Shown here: positions 1 through 5,705 of the stretch, one piece after another
Layout: each line of letters opens with the position of its first letter
How positions within the stretch are numbered: the first letter of the stretch is position 1
Assembly (NCBI GenBank): GCA_009918865.1
Contig: RGCY01000020.1
Location: forward strand, 1 to 12,330
DNA length: 12,330 nucleotides
Direction: 5' to 3'
Origin: Actinomycetota bacterium
GTDB lineage: Bacteria; Actinomycetota; Actinomycetes; S36-B12; UBA5976
Translations under genes and position numbers: made by a program
The notes under the pieces: model-generated
Database searches by the model: none
What the model was told of the DNA's origin: nothing
What the model saw: the letters and a program-made list of their open reading frames with translations, nothing else

Positions 1-29
1 GCGTTACTTGGTGCAGCGGCTTGTGTCAT
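1..29 (-). CDS. Possible divergent gene, only its first nine codons in the window
   Basis: Read on the minus strand, an ATG at 29-27 opens a reading frame MTQAAAPSN that runs off the window edge with no stop. A purine-rich stretch (GAAGATGAG) lies a few bases upstream and could act as a ribosome binding site. The residue composition suits an actinobacterial N-terminus, but nine codons cannot identify a product. If real, the gene diverges from the helicase and places both promoters between about 30 and 112. It may equally be chance. In mycobacteria the genes on this side of uvrD2 are a mycoredoxin and nudC; nothing visible here supports either. Confidence 0.2.
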
Positions 30-111
30 GGGCTCATCTTCGCAAGGTAGTGGTGTGGGCGCGACTCGACGTGGTGTGCTCCCGGCTCGGTCGCAGTGCT
101 TGGATCGGAGC

Positions 112-1791
112 GTGGACCCACAGGCACTTTTGGCGAGTCTTGACGAAGAGCAGCGCCACGCCGCGACAGTCTTTGGTGTTCCGCTGGCAGTCCACGCACC
201 TGCCGGCTCTGGCAAGACCCGAACCGTCGCCGCACGACTCGCACACGGCATCGCCATCGGCGCACTAGAACCGCAGCAGTGCTTAGCCCTGACTTTCACC
301 ACTCGAGCCGCTGGTGAACTCCGAGCACGTTTGGCCGCCCTTGGGTCACCGCTCGTGGCAACGCGAACAATCCATGCCGCAGCACTGCGGCAACTGCGGT
401 TCTTTTGGGCGCGCAGCGGTGGCGCCGCATTGCCCCAGTTGCAGGCAGACCGAGATGCGCTGATTGCACAGGCACGTGAACGCTTGAGCTTGCCAACAGA
501 CACAGAATCAGTGATCCAAACTGCAACACACATCGCCTGGGCGAAATCCCACATGCATGACCCAGACACCTTTGCTGCAATGTTCGAAGCGGCCATGCGC
601 GTGCCACCGCGCGGCGGTGACGCGCGCGAGTTAGCACGGGTCTACGCCGAATATGAACTTATCAAGGCAACATCGGGAGTGATGGACTTTGACGATGTCT
701 TGACTTTGCTCATCGGTTTACTCGATGAGCAGCCAGAAGCAGCGTCGCAGGTCCGTCGCACATACCGGCACCTCACTGTGGATGAGTTTCAGGACACATC
801 CCCACTGCAGTTTGCGCTGATTCGTCAGTGGGCAGGTCCACGCCGAGACATCTGTGTTGTGGGCGACCCAGACCAAGCCATCTATGGATTTGCTGGCGCG
901 GACGCGAGATATCTGCGCGATTTCGCCGATTACTTTCCCGGTGCTGACGTGGTGTCGCTGCAGCGCACCTACCGCTGCGCACCAACCATCGTCGCTGTCG
1001 CGCGCAGTCTTGGACTCGGTGAGGGAACGCAACCGACCGGCGTTGGCAACGATGGCGACTACCGCGAAATTGAATGCGTGGACGACGTGCATGAATTGAC
1101 TATGGTGTGTGAACGGGTGGCGCAGTTGCGGGCCGAAGGAGTAGATGCATCACGCATTGCAGTTCTCGCACGTCAACAGGATCAAGTGAATGATGTCGTT
1201 GAAGCGTTGCGTGCAGATGGCCAGCCTGTGGCTATGCGTGGAATGGTTGGGTTCTTTCAGCGCCCTGAAGTGAAGCTTGCGCTGCTGGATTTGCGCGCAA
1301 GCGGTGAGCAGAGCGTGTTAGAAGCGGTGACAAAACTGGTGACCGACGCTGGCTGGATGCCAGAGCAATCTGAAACCGACTCATTGACGCACTGGGATTC
1401 TTATGCAGTGCTGTTGCGCCTGGCACAAACACTGCACGAGCAGGATCCAAGTTCCAAGACAGAGGATTTCTTGGCAGAGGTCTACCAACGTGCTGAGGCG
1501 CTGGAACTGCCTGCTGCGCCTGCGGTGAGTGTGATGACGATGCACGCGGCCAAAGGTCTTGAGTGGGATGCAGTGATTGTTGTTGGGATGGTCGAAGGTG
1601 TTATGCCGCACGCACATGCCCGAAGTGAGTCCGCATTAGCCGAAGAGCGGCGGCTGCTCTATGTGGCGATGACTCGAGCACGCCAGTCGCTGACTCTCAC
1701 CTGGCCAAAGACGCGCAAAGGTCAACCAGCAACTCGGTCGCGATTCCTCAACTATGCCGCTGCTTCAGTCTCGGTAAACCCGGGCACATAG
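112..1791 (+). CDS. uvrD2: UvrD2-like superfamily 1 DNA helicase, short form
   Basis: ATP-driven 3'-5' DNA unwinding enzyme of the UvrD/Rep/PcrA group, expected in the cytoplasm in DNA repair. From a GTG at 112 (559 residues) the helicase motifs appear in order: Walker A APAGSGKT 29-36, motif Ia LTFTTRAAGELRARL 60-74, Walker B DEFQD 224-228, VVGDPDQAIYGFAG from 249, QRTYRC from 284, MTMHAAKGLEWD 475-486 and LLYVAMTRAR 515-524. TRTIHAAALRQL after motif Ia is typical of the actinobacterial UvrD2 branch. The protein stops about 35 residues after motif VI, so the C-terminal tetracysteine and HRDC region of longer UvrD2 proteins is missing. The start is uncertain. The frame is open to the window edge; ATG 28, GTG 55 (AAGG seven bases upstream) and TTG 100 are alternatives. 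GTG 112 gives the most natural N-terminus (DPQALLASLDEEQ) but has a poor ribosome site. Its last 40 bp overlap the convergent kinase gene. Confidence 0.93.
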   Translation: MDPQALLASLDEEQRHAATVFGVPLAVHAPAGSGKTRTVAARLAHGIAIGALEPQQCLALTFTTRAAGELRARLAALGSPLVATRTIHAAALRQLRFFWARSGGAALPQLQADRDALIAQARERLSLPTDTESVIQTATHIAWAKSHMHDPDTFAAMFEAAMRVPPRGGDARELARVYAEYELIKATSGVMDFDDVLTLLIGLLDEQPEAASQVRRTYRHLTVDEFQDTSPLQFALIRQWAGPRRDICVVGDPDQAIYGFAGADARYLRDFADYFPGADVVSLQRTYRCAPTIVAVARSLGLGEGTQPTGVGNDGDYREIECVDDVHELTMVCERVAQLRAEGVDASRIAVLARQQDQVNDVVEALRADGQPVAMRGMVGFFQRPEVKLALLDLRASGEQSVLEAVTKLVTDAGWMPEQSETDSLTHWDSYAVLLRLAQTLHEQDPSSKTEDFLAEVYQRAEALELPAAPAVSVMTMHAAKGLEWDAVIVVGMVEGVMPHAHARSESALAEERRLLYVAMTRARQSLTLTWPKTRKGQPATRSRFLNYAAASVSVNPGT

Positions 1792-3077
1792 TCAACGAAC
1801 ATTTGGCGAGCCGCAATCGTTGCGTTGAGTTGGCACAGCACGCCGATGCCGCCAAGCCACACGCGGTGGATGAGAACGTACGAAGCCGGCAGATTGATTT
1901 TGAGACCAATGCTGAAGTCCGGGTTGCGTGGATCGTTGATGCGTGAGAACTGCTCACGCATCCATTCGCGTGTGAAGTGGAAGTGCTCAGGGCCAGCTGG
2001 CTCGCAAAATGGCGCGAGATAGTCCAGCAACGACTGTGGGTCAACATCGATTCCCTGACGCACAAAGCCCTCAGACCGCAGACCTTCAAGGACTTGCCCG
2101 GCATCACCTTGCATGGCAATGCGCAGAACTTTGCCCATGGCGCTGGGTAACCCCTCAGGCAACTGTGCAACGGCGCCGAAGTCGAGAACGACGAGACGAC
2201 CATCCGGTGCAATGTGGTAGTTGCCTGGGTGTGGGTCTGCATGGAGCATGCCAACCCGTCCTGCACTAGAAAGCAGGAACGTGAGGTACTTCGTGCCGGC
2301 GGCATCTCGCTCGGCTTGCGAACCGTGAGAGATGACCTGCGACAGTGGTGTTGCGTCAACCCATTCGGTGACGAGCACGGTTGGTGCCGCAGCGAGCACG
2401 TGTGGAACGAAAACTTCAGCGTCGCCTTCGTAGGCGGCTGCAAAAGCGCGCTGATTCTGGGATTCGCGGATGTAGTCAAGTTCGTCTTTCATGCGTTCGC
2501 TGACTTCCGCGAGTAGCGACTTCACATCCAGGCCAGGCGCCACCGCGCCGAGCATCCGACCAAAGCGTTGAATCTGCGATAGATCACTCTTCACAGCCGC
2601 AGCAACTCCCGGATATTGCACCTTGACCGCCACATCGCGACCATCTCGCCACTTTGCTTTGTGCACTTGACCGAGTGACGCTGCTGCAGCAGGGACGTCG
2701 TTGAATTCAGCAAACCTCTCACGCCATTCATGACCAAGTGCATCGGTTAGTTGTTGATGAACGGCTTGTGCGCTGAGAGGCGGCGCGGCGTTTTGCAGTT
2801 TCGTCAGGGATTCACGGTATGGGGCAACAAGTTCGGCAGGTAGGGCAGATTCCAAGATGCTCAACGCTTGGCCGAACTTGAGTGCAGCACCTTTGAGTTG
2901 CCCAAGGACTTCAAAGACTTGCTGCGCATTGCGCGCTTGAATGTTGGCGGCAACATCCGCCGCAGACTTGCCTGTGAGTCTCTGACCTGCACCGAGCGCC
3001 GCGCGACCAGCAGCGCTAATCGGCACCGCTGCCAATCGGGCGCTGCGGCGAAGTGAGGTTTTCGGAATCTCAGACAT
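1752..3077 (-). CDS. ABC1/AarF/UbiB-family atypical kinase-like protein
   Basis: A 441-residue member of the ABC1 (UbiB/ADCK) protein-kinase-like family, whose members support quinone or lipid metabolism as atypical ATPases/kinases. The family signature is complete: KFGQ 67-70 of the KxGQ motif, the alanine-rich loop AAASLGQ 131-137 that replaces the usual glycine loop, the ATP-site lysine in VAVKVQ (K152), the ExD motif in ELDYIRE (E199, D201), the catalytic-loop sequence HADPHPGN 279-286, and DFG 299-301. Start ATG at 3077; a GGAA two bases upstream is a weak ribosome site, and no better start is visible. The M. tuberculosis counterpart by position is Rv3197. It sits downstream of the cyclodehydratase-like gene on the same strand (93-bp gap) and may share its transcript. 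The substrate is not deducible, and I leave the symbol blank because a UbiB role in ubiquinone synthesis would not fit a menaquinone-using actinobacterium. Confidence 0.93.
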   Translation of the reverse strand: MSEIPKTSLRRSARLAAVPISAAGRAALGAGQRLTGKSAADVAANIQARNAQQVFEVLGQLKGAALKFGQALSILESALPAELVAPYRESLTKLQNAAPPLSAQAVHQQLTDALGHEWRERFAEFNDVPAAAASLGQVHKAKWRDGRDVAVKVQYPGVAAAVKSDLSQIQRFGRMLGAVAPGLDVKSLLAEVSERMKDELDYIRESQNQRAFAAAYEGDAEVFVPHVLAAAPTVLVTEWVDATPLSQVISHGSQAERDAAGTKYLTFLLSSAGRVGMLHADPHPGNYHIAPDGRLVVLDFGAVAQLPEGLPSAMGKVLRIAMQGDAGQVLEGLRSEGFVRQGIDVDPQSLLDYLAPFCEPAGPEHFHFTREWMREQFSRINDPRNPDFSIGLKINLPASYVLIHRVWLGGIGVLCQLNATIAARQMFVDYVPGFTETEAAA

Positions 3078-3170
3078 TGTTCCAATTCTGCGCCGAAATC
3101 CACTTCTTCGCCCGTTCTCGCCTGAGATGCACTAACGGCTGGCGATGTTGCTATCCGCCCGGAGAGCGCC

Positions 3171-4205
3171 TCAGACCAACGCGCACCCACAGTTGGGGTG
3201 CACCAATGGCACGGAGATTTCGCAACGACCGGTCGTGTCAAGCACCACCTCATTCATCACTCGTTCTCGCAGACCGTCAAGGAACGCAAGCGTCCGACCG
3301 AGAACAAGCCCTACGCACATCGCCGCGGCATCTGGACTCAGTGCCATGCGATGTCGAACTGGTATCTGGACTGCATGGAGTGTTGATTGCCTCGCCAACT
3401 GAGTGTTGTCGACATCGTCAACCGCGAGAGCGTGGCAGTACAGGCATGCAGTCAGTCCGGGAACCACGATGTGGCTAGCTCGGATGCGCGTGCCAGCGAC
3501 ACTGACGGAGATGTGGGGGATGTTCGCGCGCAACCAGCTGTCACAGGCGTGTGGGTCGATGCGAGGCTCGCTGCCATCTGCAAGGTGCACATGGATACCG
3601 AAAGACGTGTGCTGAGCAGATGCAGCACTATTCGCTGTGCGGATGCCTGCTGTTGTGAGCGCCTGCAAAAGTGCCGAACCAATGGGTTCTGGTGCTCGCA
3701 CGGCAAGTGTGTGCGAGCGACGTGCTGCTGACACTTGTGCCGCGTTATCTGCGTCGCCATCAACAACTCTGGCCCGAGCAGCATCCAGGCCAACCGCTGT
3801 AATTCTCACGGTGCTACCTACATCATCAACGATGCAACCCGCGTTCACGAGGTCGAGCAGAAGCGGTTCGGGTAAGGCATCAGACACCACTTGCGACCAT
3901 GCTCGGGTGCCGTCCACGCTACTTAGTGCGCGGACAACCCCGATGAGATCCGCAGTTGCGCCGTGCAGCAGTGCGCCTGGGCGACTACCAATGAGCACAT
4001 CGCCGTCGGCGCGCCAGCGCAATTCGGTGCCGGGGCGCAGAGTTGGTTGTGCCGGTGGAGTGACCTGTGGTTCGTCGTCGATGTGCACGCGTGAGGTGGT
4101 GACGCCTGTGGCGGCCGTCAGTTCAGTGAGCGCACCTGGGTGCGGCGTGGGTTGATTTGGTTGCGCGGGAGTGTGGGAACCGCGCCGAGGTGATGTGCTG
4201 GACAT
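3171..4205 (-). CDS. Cyclodehydratase/ThiF (E1-like) family protein with degenerate nucleotide site
   Basis: From ATG 4205 this is 344 residues. The C-terminal half resembles the E1-like 'cyclodehydratase' proteins often found near uvrD2 in actinobacteria: a remnant Rossmann-like segment (LAVRAPEPIGSALLQAL, about 167-183), then IVVPGLTACLYCH with a zinc-type CxxC (C254, C257), a conserved helix GRTLAFLDG near 303-311, and the ending HPNCGCA with the second cysteine pair (C339, C341). ThiF/E1 enzymes adenylate carboxyl groups, but no GxGxxG or catalytic arginine pattern stands out, so activity is doubtful. The first 55 or so residues are proline-, threonine- and serine-rich and probably disordered; family-like sequence begins near LRPGTELRW. 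TTG 4220 and GTG 4088 are other starts, and none has a clear ribosome site. No YcaO partner or precursor peptide is present, so a thiazole/oxazole-forming role is not supported here. Confidence 0.72.
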   Translation of the reverse strand: MSSTSPRRGSHTPAQPNQPTPHPGALTELTAATGVTTSRVHIDDEPQVTPPAQPTLRPGTELRWRADGDVLIGSRPGALLHGATADLIGVVRALSSVDGTRAWSQVVSDALPEPLLLDLVNAGCIVDDVGSTVRITAVGLDAARARVVDGDADNAAQVSAARRSHTLAVRAPEPIGSALLQALTTAGIRTANSAASAQHTSFGIHVHLADGSEPRIDPHACDSWLRANIPHISVSVAGTRIRASHIVVPGLTACLYCHALAVDDVDNTQLARQSTLHAVQIPVRHRMALSPDAAAMCVGLVLGRTLAFLDGLRERVMNEVVLDTTGRCEISVPLVHPNCGCALV

Positions 4206-4277
4206 GTGCGCACGCTGCAACGACCGTCATGTGGAAAGTGCAGACGTTCCACACGGACGCTGTGCTACGTGTGGGTC

Positions 4278-4323
4278 AAAAAGAGAGGAACCCGGTTGCC
4301 GTGTTGGCAACCGGGTTCCTCTC
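4278..4323 (-). terminator. Strong intrinsic terminator after the DUF5679 gene
   Basis: A perfect 18-bp inverted repeat (4283-4300 with 4306-4323) surrounds a 5-base loop. On the minus strand the stem is followed by five T residues (A4278-A4282 on the plus strand). It starts 18 bp after the stop of the DUF5679 gene, so it should end that transcript and insulate the gene from the cyclodehydratase-like gene downstream on the same strand. Confidence 0.93.
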
Positions 4324-4340
4324 GGTAGGCGTGGTGGTGC

Positions 4341-4499
4341 TTACGCCTTGGGCAGGAACTTGTTGATCGGCTTGTTGCAGTCCGGGCAGGTCGCACGGGC
4401 AGCACGACGGCCCTTTTCGTTGATGAAGATTTCGCCGGACACCTGCTTGAAGCCCTTGCACTTCAGGCAGTAGATGTCGCCGTTGTAGGTCTCGGCCAT
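4341..4499 (-). CDS. DUF5679 small zinc-ribbon protein
   Basis: A 52-residue protein beginning MAETYNGDIYCLKCKGFKQ. Two CxxC pairs, CLKC (C11, C14) and CPDC (C38, C41), are spaced as in a single zinc ribbon or rubredoxin-like knuckle. Between them lies a basic segment, EKGRRAARATCP, and the protein ends KPINKFLPKA. This matches the small actinobacterial family DUF5679 as I remember it; the function is unknown. The basic character and zinc ribbon would suit nucleic-acid or ribosome contact, but that is inference. The start is well supported by AGAAGGGG six bases upstream. The gene is a monocistronic unit: a 571-bp gap precedes it and a strong terminator follows. C/G-biased third positions (for example GGC, AAG, CTG, ATC) suggest better-than-average expression compared with its neighbours. 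Confidence 0.9.
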   Translation of the reverse strand: MAETYNGDIYCLKCKGFKQVSGEIFINEKGRRAARATCPDCNKPINKFLPKA

Positions 4500-4505
4500 T
4501 GCGGG

Positions 4506-4513
4506 CCCCTTCT
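4506..4513 (-). promoter_or_regulatory. Ribosome binding site of the DUF5679 gene
   Basis: On the minus strand AGAAGGGG lies six bases before ATG 4499. It is one of the best ribosome sites in the window and fixes the start of this very short gene. Confidence 0.75.
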
Positions 4514-4598
4514 CGTCGGTCCTGAGGTCGAAGGCTGCCCTTCGCCTGCGCGGGTACCGTCAGAGCTGAAGCGCCAGCCCGGGCTACCCGGCGCAGCC

Positions 4599-4604
4599 AC
4601 GGTA
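4599..4604 (-). promoter_or_regulatory. Candidate -10 element for the DUF5679 gene
   Basis: TACCGT on the minus strand, inside the 10-mer GGCTACCGTG (4598-4607). It fits the actinobacterial TANNNT consensus. The same 10-mer occurs on the plus strand at the start of the metallopeptidase gene (5064-5073). I see no good -35. If used, the leader would be about 90 bases and would begin beside the GGGCTACC inverted repeat. Confidence 0.35.
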
Positions 4605-4664
4605 GCCCAGATAGGCGCAGTGCCGGCTCAAATCCCCGGTCCTGTGGGCGTGTCGGGGCAGGGT

Positions 4665-4719
4665 TTGCCCGGATTTTTCTGGGTCAGCATGAGAAAAGTC
4701 CGAATTGCCCGGATTCTTC
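4665..4719. repeat. Direct repeat TTGCCCGGATTNTTC, two copies 40 bp apart
   Basis: The copies at 4665-4679 and 4705-4719 match at 14 of 15 positions, with the first 11 identical. Their starts are exactly 40 bp apart, close to four turns of DNA, so both would lie on a similar face of the helix. They flank an imperfect 10-base inverted repeat (4671-4680 with 4692-4701). This is the arrangement of a paired operator upstream of the divergent genes, but no known regulator motif is recognised. Confidence 0.45.
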
Positions 4720-4866
4720 GTCTCGTGACGCAACTCTGTGCGACATCAGCCTAGGTGTGGGCTCGCGCGCTGCCGGGACATGCGCGAGTCCTGCGTGGCA
4801 GGTGCACGCGTCCGTTGCTGAAAACGCGGCAACGAGCCAACTTGCGTCGTCGCTGCTGGCACAAGG

Positions 4867-4942
4867 GAGAAGCCCCAGAGGCGCGCCGCAGTCCATTCGC
4901 CTTCCCCTTGCGTACGGACCGCGCGTTTTCCCGGGGCTTCTC
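4867..4942. other. Long-range nested hairpin, possible structured RNA
   Basis: GAGAAGCCCC (4867-4876) is perfectly complementary to GGGGCTTCTC (4933-4942). Inside this pair, GCGCG 4881-4885 can pair with CGCGC 4920-4924, and GTCC 4891-4894 with GGAC 4916-4919, leaving a pyrimidine-rich 21-base loop. The three helices are collinear and nested, as in a folded RNA. Neither side has a T-tract, so it is not a simple terminator. On the plus strand it would lie 128 bases before the metallopeptidase start. Confidence 0.4.
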
Positions 4943-5066
4943 GGGCGCAGAGGTTAGGGCAGGCGTGGGGTGCTGGTCAATGCTCAGTTTCACAAGGTGT
5001 CGGACAGCACTCCTTCCTAGGGAATCCATCGTGGTGGCGCGCGCAGTCAGATGCTCTTGAAACGGC

Positions 5067-5072
5067 TACCGT
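5067..5072 (+). promoter_or_regulatory. Candidate -10 element at the metallopeptidase start
   Basis: TACCGT within GGCTACCGTG fits TANNNT. Its last two bases overlap GTG 5071, so if it is the -10, transcription would begin near 5079-5080 and the in-frame GTG 5080 would be a leaderless start. No convincing -35 is seen. Confidence 0.35.
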
Positions 5073-5679
5073 GCCGGGCGTGGGCAAGTCGTTGCAGGTG
5101 CAAGTTCAGGAACTTGCCGCGAGCATGGGTGTACCCGATGTGCAACTGCGTCTATCCGCCCGCCGTCGCACGACGGTTTCCGCATTTCGCGAATCAGGTG
5201 TGGTTGTCATAAGTGCGCCGGTGCGCATCCGAGGCGATGAACTCTTGCCTTTGGCGGAGCAACTGCTAGGTCGCCTCATCACGCAGGCGCAAGGCAAATA
5301 CCCAACTGATGAACTCTTGGCGCAACGGGCCCGCGAGCTAGCACGCCGCTGGTTGCCGCCTGGTCACCCGGAGGCAGTGAGCGTGCGCTGGACTGGCGCG
5401 CAAGTGCGAGTATGGGGAACTTGCGTTGCGGACGACGGTGCTATTCGTCTGTCTAACCGTTTGCGCGCGATGCCGGACTATGTTGTTGATTACGTGATTC
5501 TGCATGAACTTGTGCACCTCGTTCACACTGATCACGGCGCCGCCTTTGATGCAATGTTGGCCGCGTTCCCTGAACGGGACCGCGCCCGTGGTTTTCTTGA
5601 TGGGGTGACGTGGAGTTCACAGCAGGGCGAGAGTGACTACATCAGTGCGCAGCAAATGGATCTATTCGGTCAGAGCTAA
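5071..5679 (+). CDS. YgjP/DUF45 family M48-type metallopeptidase
   Basis: Predicted zinc-dependent peptidase of the YgjP-like (DUF45) group, 202 residues from GTG 5071. The zinc site is HELVH at 145-149 with the third ligand in the downstream DHGAAF (H155). Upstream, VWGTC near 114-118 followed by IRLSNRL matches the family's R-W-G-S-C...LS element, and the N-terminal RLSARRRTTVSAFRESG corresponds to the usual R-S-x-R-R-x-T-V start of the domain. No signal peptide or membrane segment is seen, so it is likely cytoplasmic. The substrate is unknown. The start is unsettled: no ribosome site precedes GTG 5071; GTG 5080 would suit leaderless transcription, and ATG 5125 gives the N-terminus most like family members. 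It converges on the DUF2342 gene with 26 bp between the stops. No terminator is visible there. Confidence 0.88.
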   Translation: MPGVGKSLQVQVQELAASMGVPDVQLRLSARRRTTVSAFRESGVVVISAPVRIRGDELLPLAEQLLGRLITQAQGKYPTDELLAQRARELARRWLPPGHPEAVSVRWTGAQVRVWGTCVADDGAIRLSNRLRAMPDYVVDYVILHELVHLVHTDHGAAFDAMLAAFPERDRARGFLDGVTWSSQQGESDYISAQQMDLFGQS

Positions 5680-5705
5680 GTTTCCCGTTTCGAACTCGTG
5701 GGTTG

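Larger units (their letters stand above)
4500..5070. other. 571-bp divergent non-coding region with repeats
   Basis: This gap separates the minus-strand DUF5679 gene from the plus-strand metallopeptidase. The open frames within it (for example 4755-5060, +) translate to arginine- and cysteine-rich strings with no family resemblance, and I take them as noise. It is rich in small inverted repeats: GGGCTACC 4581-4588 with 4601-4608, CGTTGC 4813-4818 with 4829-4834, and a nearly perfect 10-base pair 4671-4680 with 4692-4701. It also holds a direct repeat and a long-range hairpin, listed separately. The size is more than two promoters need, so an unannotated small RNA or long leader is possible. 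I checked by eye for RNase P RNA, tmRNA and tRNA signatures and found none. Confidence 0.6.

Noticed and set aside
1748..2479. 243-codon minus-strand frame inside the kinase gene
   Set aside because: It is a shifted-frame shadow of the kinase gene; its translation is Ser/Cys/His-rich with no motif, while the true frame has every ABC1 motif.
3637..4155. 172-codon plus-strand frame opposite the cyclodehydratase-like gene
   Set aside because: Low-complexity Ser/Ala/Thr-rich antisense translation; the minus-strand frame has conserved cysteine pairs and a recognisable family ending.
4230..4253. Inverted repeat TGTGGAA-N10-TTCCACA upstream of the cyclodehydratase-like gene
   Set aside because: Arms of seven bases with a 10-base spacer are expected several times by chance in 12 kb, and no known operator matches.
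4691..4702. GAGAAAAGTCC resembling the GAGGAAAGTCCGGGC element of RNase P RNA
   Set aside because: The match is partial, and none of the other conserved RNase P segments is found in the surrounding 500 bases.
4755..5060. 101-codon plus-strand frame in the divergent gap
   Set aside because: Arg-rich, no ribosome site, no family resemblance; it coincides with the inverted-repeat region, which fits non-coding DNA better.
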